Positions 53,383 through 62,621 of a stretch of 64,000 nucleotides of DNA are shown piece by piece (the first letter of the stretch is position 1; every line of letters starts with the position of its first letter). Origin of the DNA: Acidobacteriota bacterium (lineage in GTDB: Bacteria > Acidobacteriota > Blastocatellia > Pyrinomonadales > Pyrinomonadaceae); contig JAHBSM010000011.1 of the NCBI GenBank assembly GCA_019639115.1, positions 86,605 to 150,604 of the forward strand. The letters run 5' to 3'. The position numbers were made by a program, and so were the translations under genes. A model generated the notes under the pieces. That model was not told the DNA's origin, did no database searches, and worked only from the letters and a program-made list of their open reading frames with translations.

Positions 53383-54894
53383 ATGTTCAAAAAGATACTG
53401 ATAGCAAATCGAGCCGAGATAGCCTGTCGCGTGATCCGGGCCTGCCGCGAAATGGGTATCTCGACCGTGGCAGTTTACTCCGACGCCGACCGCGACTCGC
53501 TGCACGTTCGAATGGCAGACGAAGCCGTGCACATCGGCCCGCCGCCGTCGAACGAGAGTTATCTCCGGGCTGACAAGATAATCGAAGCGGCGTTGAGCAC
53601 GGGAGCCGAGGCGATCCATCCGGGATATGGATTCTTGTCGGAGAATGCGGAATTTGTTCGAAAGGTGACTGCCGCGGGTATCGTTTTCATTGGGCCGCCT
53701 CCCGAGGCAATGGAAGGACTGGGCGGTAAGATGTCCGCCCGAAAGATCGCGATCGGTGCCGGAGTGCCCGTCGTGCCCGGGACCACCGAACCATTGCGTT
53801 CCGTGGAAGAAGCAGGACGAATTGCTGAAGAGATCGGATACCCGGTGATGCTTAAAGCATCAGCCGGAGGCGGCGGCAAGGGAATGCGGCTGGTGATGGA
53901 GGCGTCTGAGCTGAGGTCCGCGCTCGAGACGGCCCAAGCAGAAGCTCTGGCCGGCTTCGGCGACGATGCGGTCTATGTCGAAAAGGCTGTGGTCCGCCCG
54001 CGTCATATTGAGATCCAGGTATTTTCAGATACACATGGCAACCACGTTTATCTCGCCGAACGCGAATGCTCAATACAACGTCGTCATCAGAAGGTCGTCG
54101 AGGAAGCTCCGTCTCCTATCGATTCCGAGGATCTGAGGCGAGAGATGGGCGAATGTGCGGTCAAGGTGGCCCGCGCGGTCAATTACGTAGGTGCCGGGAC
54201 CGTCGAATTTCTGGTGTCGGACCTCGACCGTTCGTTCTATTTCCTCGAGATGAACACTCGTCTTCAGGTCGAGCATCCCGTCACGGAGATGATCACCGGC
54301 ATCGATCTGGTCCGAGAGCAGATCAGGGTCGCGTCGGGCCAGCCGCTATCGTTTTCGCAGGCTGACATTCAGATACGCGGGCACGCGATCGAATGCCGCG
54401 TGTACGCCGAGGATCCTGAAACAAACTTTATGCCATCGCCCGGCAAGATCACCCGACTTCGGCTACCTCACGGGCCAGGTGTTCGCGATGACGGCGGCGT
54501 TTACGAAGGTGCTGAGGTCTCGATCTATTACGACCCGATGATTTCCAAACTTGCCGTCCATGGCCGCGATCGCTCCGAAGCGATCGACCGAATGCGTCGA
54601 GCATTGCGAGAATACGAGGTCGGCGGCATCAAGACGACCCTGCCGTTCTTTCGAGAGCTTATGGACGACATCGAGTTCATCGAAGGCAGGTTGGATACGG
54701 GCTTTATCCCACGATTCAATGAGAGGCGAGCGTCAACCGAAAAGAACGAAGATATCGAGGTTCTCGAACAAATTGCCGTGATAGCTGCAGCGATCGCAGC
54801 GACGCCTGATGCAAAGCAGCGAGATGAAAGCAGTCCCAATTCCCAGTCGAATCTTAAGGAGAAGTGGCGTTGGAGCCTTCGTCGTTCGGTATGA
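53383..54894 (+). CDS. accC: Biotin carboxylase subunit of acetyl/acyl-CoA carboxylase
   Basis: ATP- and HCO3--dependent carboxylation of biotin on its carrier protein. 503 residues: longer than E. coli AccC (~450). MFKKILIANRAEIACRVIRACREMGI, ATP-grasp loop ASAGGGGKGMRLV, RHIEIQVFSDTHGNHVYLAERECSIQRRHQKVVEEAPSP and EMNTRLQVEHPVTEMITG are all canonical. The extra C-terminal part (about residues 445-503) resembles that of acyl-CoA carboxylase alpha subunits with separate biotin carrier, so the true acyl substrate is uncertain. No accB nearby. The start is 5 bases after the previous stop; a strong terminator follows. Confidence 0.94.
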   Translation: MFKKILIANRAEIACRVIRACREMGISTVAVYSDADRDSLHVRMADEAVHIGPPPSNESYLRADKIIEAALSTGAEAIHPGYGFLSENAEFVRKVTAAGIVFIGPPPEAMEGLGGKMSARKIAIGAGVPVVPGTTEPLRSVEEAGRIAEEIGYPVMLKASAGGGGKGMRLVMEASELRSALETAQAEALAGFGDDAVYVEKAVVRPRHIEIQVFSDTHGNHVYLAERECSIQRRHQKVVEEAPSPIDSEDLRREMGECAVKVARAVNYVGAGTVEFLVSDLDRSFYFLEMNTRLQVEHPVTEMITGIDLVREQIRVASGQPLSFSQADIQIRGHAIECRVYAEDPETNFMPSPGKITRLRLPHGPGVRDDGGVYEGAEVSIYYDPMISKLAVHGRDRSEAIDRMRRALREYEVGGIKTTLPFFRELMDDIEFIEGRLDTGFIPRFNERRASTEKNEDIEVLEQIAVIAAAIAATPDAKQRDESSPNSQSNLKEKWRWSLRRSV

Positions 54895-54908
54895 CTTCGG
54901 TGTCATGC

Positions 54909-54941
54909 AAAAAGGGCCGCCGGATATGGCGGCCCTTTTTT
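54909..54941 (+). terminator. Rho-independent terminator after accC
   Basis: A 13-bp perfect stem AAAAAGGGCCGCC / GGCGGCCCTTTTT around a 6-base loop, ending in T6, closes the pfkA-greA-...-accC run. Confidence 0.92.
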
Positions 54942-55013
54942 GTCACATTCCAACAGTTCAATATGGAATGAAATCGAGACCGGCGAGCTCGTCGGTCAGC
55001 ATGATCATCCTAA

Positions 55014-55060
55014 AATAGAACGGGAGTTCCTGGCCTAAGGGTTGGAGCTCCCGTTCTATT
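55014..55060 (-). terminator. Long hairpin, probable terminator of the convergent gene
   Basis: Arms AATAGAACGGGAGTTCC and GGAGCTCCCGTTCTATT pair at 16 of 17 positions across a 13-base loop. Read on the minus strand it is followed by CTATTTTAG, a weak U tract, 22 bases after the stop of the gene at 55083. Between this and the accC terminator nothing else is seen. Confidence 0.5.
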
Positions 55061-55082
55061 CGCCTACATCAAGAGTAATTTG

Positions 55083-56498
55083 TCATTGAGCGATTATGTT
55101 CACCTCAGTGAGATCGTCGCTCAAGAATAGAAATCTTGAAGGAAAGTTGTACAGTTTGCTATGTGCTGACAGGACATAGCCACGGCCAACTTCAACATCA
55201 TCGATGACGTAATAGCCGAACATGTTAGTTAAAGCGGTTCGAACCGTACCGTCATCGCCGGCAAGTGTTACTCGCACATTCGAGACCGGCCAACCCGCCT
55301 GATTCATAACACGTCCTCTTATCTCAACGCCAGCTGCGCTCGGTGCCAGTTGAGTATTGTAGAACGTGCAGATAACTACTTCATTCGGCTGAACGATAAT
55401 GGTTGCAGGCCCTAGCGACGGTGATTTTGTGGAATCTTGCGCACCGCTTTCTACACAGTTGACATCCGACAAGGTCCATCCTACCGGCATGTTAGCAGCG
55501 GGTTCTGAGACCGTGATGGAGTTCGTTGGCCCAAAGCTCGTTATCGTTTGGCCGACTTGTGTATCGACACCCGGGCCGGCATCATCGTCGATCAACTGAA
55601 AGGTGGTCGGGCCAAAATTCGGCGTCGCTGTGAAGGTAAACGCCTGCGGAGATTCATTCGGGAAATCAACGCTCAGTGAGGTCACAGACTTCACAATATA
55701 AACTGCTCCGGACGCTATCACGGCATCCGCGGAAAGAGAGAGATCCATATTTCCGCCGCTTCCGTTAATGTCGATCAACCTCATGTGATAAGGCGAACCA
55801 CTGATGCCGCCGGCGGAGTTCCCTACGCCCCAATCACCTACCCATCCAACATGACCACCCCATGCAAGCACTGGATTGCTGACATTTGCCGTGAATGTTA
55901 CAGTGATCCGCCGCTCATCGCCTCCGCCGTAGGGCTGATAGGCTACGTTTGTGATCGTGCCGCCCCACATCGTGAATTCGCCCGGGACCTGGATCAACTG
56001 CATCCCGGAGTTTGGATTAATGATCGAAGGATTGACCACGGTCTCAGTATCCACTGGAACAGTGTATGAGGACGATGGCGAGGCAGCAACACAAAAGCCA
56101 CCAGAAACTCCCACACACGGGTTGTTCGTTGTCTCCGTCGCGTTGTAGGTGCCGAGATAATCTATAGCGTGCCTGCCCGATTTCAGAATGTCGTATCCAA
56201 GCGTGATGGTATTGCCCGTCGATCCGATCTGCATGTTCGAGATCAAAGCACGATATGCCAGAAATTGATTCTCCGCCCAGTGTGAATTCGATGAGCCGGC
56301 GTTGCCTGTGACCCAGCCGGTTGCTCCTCCAACTGTGACGCAGCCGGTCGGAGAACTAGAACTGCCATTACGACATTGATTAATGTTTGCTGACGGACGC
56401 TGGGCTGAAACAGCCATCGGAAGCAAAAATGCGCACGCAAGAAGGGCGAACGGAAGGATGCCTCTGCTAAAGATTACCATGGGATGTGACTTATTCAT
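55083..56498 (-). CDS. Exported protein with C-terminal carboxypeptidase-regulatory-like module
   Basis: 471 residues. Signal peptide (LPFALLACAFLLPMAVSAQ) precedes a secreted domain with NSHWAENQFLAYRALISNMQIGST, YDILKSGRHAIDYLGTYNATE and LAWGGHVGWVGDWGVGNSAGG, of no family I recognise. A Cys-Phe-containing segment (SVDFPNESPQAFTFTATPNFG) resembles a Dystroglycan-type or DUF11-like region. The final ~80 residues (GRVMNQAGWPVSNVRVTL, TALTNMFGYYVIDDV, YNFPSRFLFLSDDL) are the same module as at the end of the 19098 gene. Upstream sequence is AT-rich. Likely cell surface. Confidence 0.83.
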   Translation of the reverse strand: MNKSHPMVIFSRGILPFALLACAFLLPMAVSAQRPSANINQCRNGSSSSPTGCVTVGGATGWVTGNAGSSNSHWAENQFLAYRALISNMQIGSTGNTITLGYDILKSGRHAIDYLGTYNATETTNNPCVGVSGGFCVAASPSSSYTVPVDTETVVNPSIINPNSGMQLIQVPGEFTMWGGTITNVAYQPYGGGDERRITVTFTANVSNPVLAWGGHVGWVGDWGVGNSAGGISGSPYHMRLIDINGSGGNMDLSLSADAVIASGAVYIVKSVTSLSVDFPNESPQAFTFTATPNFGPTTFQLIDDDAGPGVDTQVGQTITSFGPTNSITVSEPAANMPVGWTLSDVNCVESGAQDSTKSPSLGPATIIVQPNEVVICTFYNTQLAPSAAGVEIRGRVMNQAGWPVSNVRVTLAGDDGTVRTALTNMFGYYVIDDVEVGRGYVLSAHSKLYNFPSRFLFLSDDLTEVNIIAQ

Positions 56499-56815
56499 AC
56501 AAACCTCACTTTTACTGCTGCTGATCCGTTGAAGCTATGTCGAGCTCTCTCAAATTGTGACTTGCCCCAGCTAAATGTCTAATACGCTAATCGTTCCAGA
56601 ATTTCATAACGCGCAATACCGTCCCGATAAATATCGTCGGCTGAACAATTTGCGTGAATAACTAAACGTTTAACACATAGTAAAATGATAAGTCAAGAAA
56701 ATATTTTTCGATCGTAGCGTCCCGCTCCTTCTATGACGCTAGGGTGTGTCTCATTTTGCAAAGGCCTTAAACCAAACTGAAAGTTAAGGAAAGATCGCCT
56801 AGCAGCACAGCAAAA
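56499..56815. other. AT-rich intergenic region without genes
   Basis: About 310 bases between the secreted protein gene and the protease terminator. It is visibly more AT-rich than the neighbouring genes (for example around 56640-56720), consistent with a promoter region for the minus-strand gene at 56498. I see no RNA gene, no open frame of interest and no repeat. Confidence 0.6.
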
Positions 56816-56843
56816 AGAGGTTCCAGCATTAGCTGGAACCTCT
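56810..56843 (-). terminator. Rho-independent terminator for the protease gene
   Basis: On the minus strand, AGAGGTTCCAGC pairs perfectly with GCTGGAACCTCT over a 4-base loop and runs into TTTTTG. It lies 47 bases after the S8 protease stop. Confidence 0.9.
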
Positions 56844-56889
56844 CATCTTTTACTAGGATCTTACTTGCTAGATCCGGCCTTGAGGAAAT

Positions 56890-58239
56890 TCAAGATTGAC
56901 CGTTCTTTTTGCCTTTTGACCCGTTATTGGTAGGTGCCGGCGTCGGCGTCGGCGTAGGAGTTGGTGTCGGCGTAGGTGTCGGCGTGGCCGTAGGAGTGGG
57001 CGTGGGTGTCGGCGTGGCCGTAGGTGTGGGTGTCGGTGTTGGGGCTCCCAGTACCCGTGTGAAAAGGAGCAGATTCGGCGATTGGCCCCCAATGTCTGAG
57101 AGCTGGCCGGAGGTTGAAGCGTTGGTCAATGCCTGAACTACCATTGCCGGAGAAGCTCCCGGGTTGTCGGAAAGGTACAAGGCTGCGGCCCCAGCAGTGA
57201 TCGGAGCTGCCATAGAGGTTCCGCTGAGATATCGGACATCATAGTCACTTGCCATCGACAACGAAAGAATGCCGGAACCGGGAGCAAATATGTCTAGACA
57301 ACTGCCGTAGTTCGAAAAACCCGCCCGCGCATCACTAACGTCTGCCGCTCCAACCGTTATCGCTGCCGGAACTCGTGCCGGGGTATAGTTGCAGGCATCC
57401 GTAGCCTGATTTCCAGCAGCAATAGTAAATGTTATGCCTGCCGCGATAGCGTTGTTGATAGCGTTTTCGAGTGAAGGCGACGTGCCGCCTGCGGTAAAGC
57501 TTATGTTTGCCACTGCGGGCATCTGGCGATTCGACACGAGCCAGTTTATTGCCGTAACGATATTAGAGATCTGCGGATAGCCGTTACATGGCGCGATCCG
57601 CACCGAATGGACCCTAGCGTTCTTTGCGATCCCATAAGTCGAACCGGCCGCCAGGCCCGCAACGTGAGTTCCATGACCGTTACAGTCGAGTCCGTTTTGC
57701 CCGTCGTTAACATTGTCATAGACAACATCGGCCCGCCCACCAAAATCAACGTGAGTTATACGAATGCCGGTATCGATAATGTATATATGCACTCCGTTAC
57801 CCGAAGACGAGAAAGAATACATCGAATCGAGCGGTACGGGGTGCTGATCTACCCGGTCGAGATGCCAGGGCGGATCGATCTGCTGTCCGGCGGGATATAG
57901 ATATCCATCTTCCTCGATCGCAGCTACCAGCGGATCGCCGCCGATCGATTCGGCCTCGTTCTCGTTGAGTTCGGCCGTGAATCCACCGGTCGGACCCGCT
58001 ATCGGCTTGACCGCTCTGCCGCCATGTACATAAGTCAAAAACTGTCCGTAGGAAAGGGCAGTTCCTTCAGAAGTATCTCGCCCGGCAACATCCTCTTTAA
58101 GGGTGATAATGTATTTGCCAGCGACCGGATACTCCGCTTTAGATATCCTCGATGTTCTTCGAGCGCTCGAGTGGGGCGCGAATATAACGGCAAAGAGGAG
58201 AAATACAGCGGCGGAAATGAGGAACTTTGTGTATCGCAT
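56890..58239 (-). CDS. Subtilisin-family (S8, proteinase K-like) protease with Pro-Thr tail
   Basis: 449 residues from ATG 58239; the extension to 58335 lacks signal-peptide character. Signal peptide ([21 protein letters not shown]), an I9-type propeptide ([13 protein letters not shown]...[11 protein letters not shown]), then catalytic Asp156 (YIIDTGI), His189 (NGHGTHVAG) and Ser342 (GTSMAAP), with oxyanion Asn in AAGNQATDA. The order is that of proteinase K/aqualysin-like secreted proteases, autoprocessed after export. The C-terminus is a ~35-residue Pro-Thr/Ala-Thr tract followed by a basic end (KGKKNGQS), likely a linker to the cell surface. No partner gene. Confidence 0.94.
   Translation of the reverse strand: MRYTKFLISAAVFLLFAVIFAPHSSARRTSRISKAEYPVAGKYIITLKEDVAGRDTSEGTALSYGQFLTYVHGGRAVKPIAGPTGGFTAELNENEAESIGGDPLVAAIEEDGYLYPAGQQIDPPWHLDRVDQHPVPLDSMYSFSSSGNGVHIYIIDTGIRITHVDFGGRADVVYDNVNDGQNGLDCNGHGTHVAGLAAGSTYGIAKNARVHSVRIAPCNGYPQISNIVTAINWLVSNRQMPAVANISFTAGGTSPSLENAINNAIAAGITFTIAAGNQATDACNYTPARVPAAITVGAADVSDARAGFSNYGSCLDIFAPGSGILSLSMASDYDVRYLSGTSMAAPITAGAAALYLSDNPGASPAMVVQALTNASTSGQLSDIGGQSPNLLLFTRVLGAPTPTPTPTATPTPTPTPTATPTPTPTPTPTPTPTPAPTNNGSKGKKNGQS
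56937..57042. repeat. Low-complexity Pro-Thr codon repeat
   Basis: About 106 bases of hexanucleotide-type repeats (GGCGTC/GGTGTC/GGCGTA units) encode alternating Pro-Thr/Ala-Thr on the minus strand. Units vary, so it is an old, degenerate array rather than a perfect microsatellite; length changes would stay in frame only in threes. Confidence 0.85.
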
Positions 58240-58429
58240 ATTTTTTGATCGAGCTGAATTGAGGTAGGTTTTGAGGTCTGAGCAGAGGTCGGGCGCATTA
58301 CCCGAACAAACCAAGTGTAAAACAAACAACAACAAAATTCAAGCAGTTTGTCTTCTCAAAGATTTGTCCTGAATTATCCGAGGTTTGTTCGTGTTAAAAT
58401 CGAAGTGTAGATCGGATCTAGGAACAAAA

Positions 58430-58639
58430 ATGGAAGAACTGCTGAGACAATTGATGGGAAAGAAGATCGACGTCACGTGTGCGACGAATGCGGCGTTTCG
58501 CGGGGATGTTGCTGACGTAAAGGACGGCGTACTTTATCTTCGAGACGAAGAGGATAGGGTGGCATACGTAGCGATAGATAAGATCGCGGTGATATATGAG
58601 TGCAGGGAGCAGACCTTGCGGCCCGGATTCGTTGCGTAG
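58430..58639 (+). CDS. Small Sm-like protein (MM0924-like)
   Basis: 69 residues from ATG 58430, with AGGA seven bases upstream; an in-frame start at 58385 adds a 15-residue lead without support. Sequence EELLRQLMGKKIDVTC...FRGDVADVKDGVLYLRDEEDRVAYVAIDKIAVIYEC has the strand pattern of an Sm/LSm-like barrel. It resembles short proteins annotated as MM0924 family, function unknown. Two cysteines, one at each end. Transcribed alone, divergent from the protease and convergent with the NlpC/P60 gene. Confidence 0.75.
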   Translation: MEELLRQLMGKKIDVTCATNAAFRGDVADVKDGVLYLRDEEDRVAYVAIDKIAVIYECREQTLRPGFVA

Positions 58640-58654
58640 GCTTTAGACAGAGCA

Positions 58655-58688
58655 AACAAAAAAGCCCGACCTTAGCAGGGCGGGCTTT
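58655..58688 (-). terminator. Rho-independent terminator for the NlpC/P60 gene
   Basis: On the minus strand AAAGCCCG pairs with CGGGCTTT around a partly paired loop and continues into TTTTTTG, 22 bases after the stop at 58710. The plus-strand reading also ends in TTT, so it may serve the Sm-like gene too. Confidence 0.8.
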
Positions 58689-58709
58689 AGAGATCTACTA
58701 TTACAAGCT

Positions 58710-59399
58710 TTATTTTAGGTCTGCTGGAGGAGAACGAAGCCGTCCGAAACCGACAATGCGGTTTTGCCAATAGCCCTTGAACGGCGAGTAGGTGATGCCT
58801 TTGCTCGACGATGCGTGGTAGAAGCCGTTCTCGTCTGCAACGATGCCGACATGGCCGAGCCCGTTCAGGAATACAATGGTCCCGAACTTGAATCTGTCGT
58901 CGCCATAGACCTGTTCAACCTCATTCCATAGGCCGCGTGCGCTCCCGCGAGTGAAGTTAATTCCCGCATCTCGAAACGCTGACCAAATGAAACCGGAGCA
59001 ATCGTACGAATTAGGCCCGGTCGAGCCGTAACGATAGGGAAGTCCGTATCGCTCCTTTATCGCCGCATCCAAACGGATGCTCGCATCCATATTGTAAACC
59101 GCACGTCCGGCAGCGACCATAGAGGCTACGCTCCGGGTCGCGGCGGTCGAAGAGGTTTTGGCTACGGGCGGCTCGTAGGCCGCGTCGTTGCGGACGATCC
59201 GGATCTCGTTGGTCAGCACCGGCCGTGACGCCGAACCCGTTTCGGTTCGTACAGGCGTCGAAGGTGACGTCGGGGCATTGATAGGCTGGCTGGATGTCGG
59301 TTTTACGACACGGTCGCGAGTCTGTCCGAGGGCCGGCGATACAAATACGGCGAGGGCCGCGCAGAGAGACGCGAAAGCTATTCTTCGAAAAATTACCAA
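58710..59399 (-). CDS. NlpC/P60 family cell-wall hydrolase
   Basis: 229 residues from TTG 59399, which has AAGGAG seven bases upstream; no Met occurs before the catalytic part, so TTG is accepted. Signal peptide (IAFASLCAALAVFVSPALG), a low-complexity linker, then the C40 domain: Cys134 in YDCSGFIWSAF, His183 in GHVGIVADENGF and His195 in FYHASSSKG. Cleaves stem-peptide bonds in peptidoglycan. Unlike many relatives it has no SH3 or LysM domains. It stands alone. Confidence 0.9.
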   Translation of the reverse strand: MVIFRRIAFASLCAALAVFVSPALGQTRDRVVKPTSSQPINAPTSPSTPVRTETGSASRPVLTNEIRIVRNDAAYEPPVAKTSSTAATRSVASMVAAGRAVYNMDASIRLDAAIKERYGLPYRYGSTGPNSYDCSGFIWSAFRDAGINFTRGSARGLWNEVEQVYGDDRFKFGTIVFLNGLGHVGIVADENGFYHASSSKGITYSPFKGYWQNRIVGFGRLRSPPADLK

Positions 59400-59803
59400 A
59401 TTGGAACTCCTTTTTTGTTTTTGTCGAAGACCGGGTGAAGTGGCCGGCGAGTGGGGCGCCTAATTATATGAAAATCTGATTCAAGCAGCTTTTCCCAAAA
59501 GCGGTTGAGCTACTTTGCTTCACTGAACGGTCTTCTTGATCTTGCTGATCAAACCTTTGAGAGTATGACCCATCAGGTCCTCGAATGCAACCGTGAAGCA
59601 AAACTAATGGACCGAGGCAAGACCGGCGCGCGGCTCTCTCCGTTCCCGAAGTGAGCCGTTTTGCCTACCCGCCACGCGTCGCCGAAATCAGTTGTCCTTG
59701 TGATATGAGAGAAGACTCGCAATCGGTTCCGGGTTCCCGGAAAATGACAAAGTCGAGCGAAAATTAATTTCACGGCCCAGCGGATCCGCTCAGAAGCTAG
59801 TAA
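59400..59803. other. Intergenic region without recognisable genes
   Basis: About 400 bases between the NlpC/P60 start and the ErpA-type gene. A 66-residue minus-strand frame exists here but has no ribosome binding site, no recognised motif and a composition like noncoding sequence. The part near 59400-59420 includes the NlpC/P60 ribosome binding site. I see no RNA gene or repeat. Confidence 0.55.
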
Positions 59804-59823
59804 GGCCGCCCAAAAGAGCGGCC
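59804..59823 (-). terminator. Possible terminator after the ErpA-type gene
   Basis: GGCCGC / GCGGCC stem with an 8-base loop, followed on the minus strand by only two T, so weak. It is 25 bases after the stop at 59849. Confidence 0.4.
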
Positions 59824-59848
59824 CGGAAGACTAACAATGATAGGGCGT

Positions 59849-60205
59849 TCAGGCAGAGAAGGACGTTCCGCAGCCGCAGCCGCCCGTCGCATTCGGGTTC
59901 TCAAATGTAAACCCTGAACCCATCATGTTCGATGTGTAATCTATCTGTACACCGTTCAGGTATTGGGCCGAGAACATATCGACAAAAAGCTTGATGCCGT
60001 GCATTTCGACCAGGAAATCTCCCTGCCGCGATTCTTCCTCGACGTTCAAACTGTACTGGAAACCCGAACATCCACCCGGGACAACGCGTACGCGAAGCCC
60101 TGCCGTTTCCGGCAGATCATCCTCGGCGTCCATAAATTTCTTGATCTCTGCCGCCGCCGCTTCGGTTACGTTCAATTCAATGCTCGGTGCTGCAACTGCT
60201 GTCAT
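59849..60205 (-). CDS. A-type iron-sulfur carrier (ErpA/IscA family)
   Basis: 118 residues from ATG 60205; a longer frame from 60241 lacks a ribosome binding site while GGAG lies 11 bases before 60205. HesB-like fold with Cys46 (PGGCSGFQYSL), Cys110 and Cys112 (GGCGCG), the three ligands of A-type carriers, and LFVDMFSAQYLNGVQIDYTS between. Carries or transfers Fe-S clusters to apoproteins in the cytoplasm. No isc or suf genes around, so ErpA-like rather than IscA is likely but not certain. Stands alone. Confidence 0.93.
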   Translation of the reverse strand: MTAVAAPSIELNVTEAAAAEIKKFMDAEDDLPETAGLRVRVVPGGCSGFQYSLNVEEESRQGDFLVEMHGIKLFVDMFSAQYLNGVQIDYTSNMMGSGFTFENPNATGGCGCGTSFSA

Positions 60206-60305
60206 ATTATTGTTGGCTCCTATCGAAAATGAGGATCGCAATGGCTAATCCTTACAATAAAATAAATATTAGCACAATCGAAGCCAAGTTCAAGCCTGTT
60301 GTTCG

Positions 60306-62582
60306 TCATTTTCCGCAACGAGCAAGCTCCCAGGACCATGTCACTTTTGCTCCGGTCAGATCGTTGTTTGTGGCATTCCCGACCATGATCTCGCCGGTCT
60401 CGTCGGCATAACGGTTTCCATATCGGCCCTCCTCGAGATAGCCTGCAAGCGCGTAGGTGCCCTCTTCCATTCGATCGAAAGCCGACTCTCGGTCCAACGG
60501 ACAATCGGTTTTTTCGATCTCAAGAAAGGTGCGCTGAAGTGTCGGAAACATAGGTGTGCCCAGACCCAAAGAGATCCTGAAATCACGTTCGCTCGCATTG
60601 ACGCGAATATCGAAAGGGTTTGACACAACCTTAGAATATGTGAATTCGGTTCCGGATCGGAATGAGGTGGTGTATTTACCTGAGATCGGGCCGCAGCAAG
60701 GATCGGACTCACGTTTCCCGTTGAAGATGTCAGAATGCCTGCCTCGCACATAGATCGTGGCCGGCTTGCGAACTGCCTTTGCTTCGATCTCGGCGCTAGT
60801 TCTGGGATTCAGCTCCACGATAGCTTCATCAAAATTTGAGATCTGACGAAATCCATCGCCGGTCGAGTTTCCGTTCCCGGTCCTTGTGCCTTTGACCACA
60901 ATGTCCTGCTTGAGCTCTTTGGTCACCCTGATACTGCCGCCCCAGTCGGCGGTGCAAGGTTGCCAATCGCGGACCGGTACCGACAGTTCGGTAGATTTTA
61001 AGGGCATCTTCATCACCATGTCCGCAACTAGTTCGAGCACGGATAATGGATCGATCGAAGTGCCGATCCCGAGCTTGACGATCTTCGGGATGTCCTTCTT
61101 CGCATCCATTTTCTCAAGGGCGAATTTGGCACGCAGATTCACCTTTTTGGGAAGTGGGACCACTGCCATACGAGTCATGTCATATGGCTGCGGCTTACCG
61201 GTCAACACTACGGTATTCTCGCCCTTTTCATCGGTTTTCTGTCGGCTGATGTCCCCGCCGTTGGCCGCATCGACGAAGGTCGGAACCGAAGTGAATTTTT
61301 GATAGTCAGGACCATCGAAAAATGAGCCCCAGAATCCGTTCGAGGCCCTTGTTGATGTGAGCAGAACCTCCCAGCTAACTGTAACGCCCGATAGCGGACC
61401 AGATGTCGGCACGCTGAATTTCACATCCGTGAGCGTGCCTAGCGTAGTGCCTACGCAGTTGATGAGCTCCGAGTGGTTGAAATTCATCACGACCTTCACC
61501 TTCGCATTTCGTTTCTCTCCGGTTCGGTTGCCTGATTCCTTGGTACGTATCAGCGGCATCGGCTGTTCGATATCCGTGGTCGCCACTACATTGAGAAAAG
61601 CCATGACCACCTTTGCCCAAGCGAGAGCCGCGTTCACTACGGAAACGCCCTTAACGGTCTGACTGTTCTTAAGGTCGTCGAGCTTGTTGATGTCCTTGGT
61701 AAGTTCGCTGTAGGTCTTCACCGTTTTGACGACCTTTTCGCCGGTTTTGATCGTCTTCTTATACGACGAGATATCGGTGATCCCGTCGCAAAGGCCCATG
61801 GAGCTTCCGCTAAAAGCTGCTTTGACCACGGAAGCCGCGTTCCGTCTATAGAAAAGCGGATCGTGAAACATTTGGCCGCTTGTGCCCCCGAGATTTTCGA
61901 ACAGCGTGAGCAGATCCAGTAGCAGGAGCCGTTCGATCAGAGCCGCCTGGATCATATTCAGCTTTATGCTGTTTGCGGGGCCGTTCTCGAGATCGCCGTT
62001 CTCCGGCGTTAGTTTGGCCATTTCAAAGATCAAGCCCGCATTGAACTCAATATGGGGATCATTGGAATTTCGCATCGCCCGAAGGTCTTTCAACAAACGG
62101 CGTGCTACCTCCGTGCTCGACATCTGAGACCCATCTCCCGCGAGTGCGCGGGCCAATTTTTCGATCGAGGAACCAAAGCCGAACCCAACACCACGGAGCA
62201 TTCCGGCGACCTCGAAGTCATAGAAACCGATGTCTAGTCCGGGGCCCGAACGAGGCAGATAGAGAGGTTTGTCGCGTTCGTTCAGTATGTGAAAGCCGCC
62301 TTTTTGAAGAGCAGCGATCAATACCGGAAGAGCATCGTCGTCAAACTTCAATATCCGCCTGGCAGCCTCGGCGCCTGACGAGTATGAAGGATTGGCACCT
62401 ATCACCTCGGCTTCCGGCAGTCCTTTTTCAGGAAAATCTGAGAGAGGATCCGAGTCATTCTGCTGCTTGATGCCGTCGAACTTCAGATCTCGGATCGGAA
62501 AGATGCGCGGCTGCGAAAAACTCGACGTTGCGGCCCCCAAGAACGCGATAGCGATAAGGCCTAACATTATTATGCGTTGCAT
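60306..62582 (-). CDS. Large exported protein of unknown function
   Basis: 758 residues. Signal peptide (IIMLGLIAIAFLGAATSSFS). No family recognised. Noticeable parts: PLSDFPEKGLPEAEVIGANPSYSSGAEAARRIL with HEAT-like helices (DDALPVLIAALQKGG), a charged alpha-helical middle (KTIKTGEKVVKTVKTYSELTKDINKL) and a beta-rich C-terminus with several paired cysteines (SDPCCGPISGKY, TDCPLDRES) ending GAKVTWSWELARCGK. The upstream gene (62622) on the same strand is a second unknown exported protein, 39 bases away; the two may act together outside the cell. Confidence 0.8.
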   Translation of the reverse strand: MQRIIMLGLIAIAFLGAATSSFSQPRIFPIRDLKFDGIKQQNDSDPLSDFPEKGLPEAEVIGANPSYSSGAEAARRILKFDDDALPVLIAALQKGGFHILNERDKPLYLPRSGPGLDIGFYDFEVAGMLRGVGFGFGSSIEKLARALAGDGSQMSSTEVARRLLKDLRAMRNSNDPHIEFNAGLIFEMAKLTPENGDLENGPANSIKLNMIQAALIERLLLLDLLTLFENLGGTSGQMFHDPLFYRRNAASVVKAAFSGSSMGLCDGITDISSYKKTIKTGEKVVKTVKTYSELTKDINKLDDLKNSQTVKGVSVVNAALAWAKVVMAFLNVVATTDIEQPMPLIRTKESGNRTGEKRNAKVKVVMNFNHSELINCVGTTLGTLTDVKFSVPTSGPLSGVTVSWEVLLTSTRASNGFWGSFFDGPDYQKFTSVPTFVDAANGGDISRQKTDEKGENTVVLTGKPQPYDMTRMAVVPLPKKVNLRAKFALEKMDAKKDIPKIVKLGIGTSIDPLSVLELVADMVMKMPLKSTELSVPVRDWQPCTADWGGSIRVTKELKQDIVVKGTRTGNGNSTGDGFRQISNFDEAIVELNPRTSAEIEAKAVRKPATIYVRGRHSDIFNGKRESDPCCGPISGKYTTSFRSGTEFTYSKVVSNPFDIRVNASERDFRISLGLGTPMFPTLQRTFLEIEKTDCPLDRESAFDRMEEGTYALAGYLEEGRYGNRYADETGEIMVGNATNNDLTGAKVTWSWELARCGK

Positions 62583-62621
62583 GATCGGATCCCCCGTATT
62601 CTTGGCGAACGACTTCGCCTT

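Noticed and set aside
56937..57042. Possible CRISPR-like or tandem array
   Set aside because: Units are 6-12 bases, without spacers, and lie in a coding region encoding Pro-Thr.
56909..57136. Plus-strand frame rich in Gly-Val repeats
   Set aside because: It is the reverse reading of the Pro-Thr codon repeat of the S8 protease.
59573..59773. 66-residue minus-strand frame as a gene
   Set aside because: No ribosome binding site, no recognised motif, noncoding-like composition.
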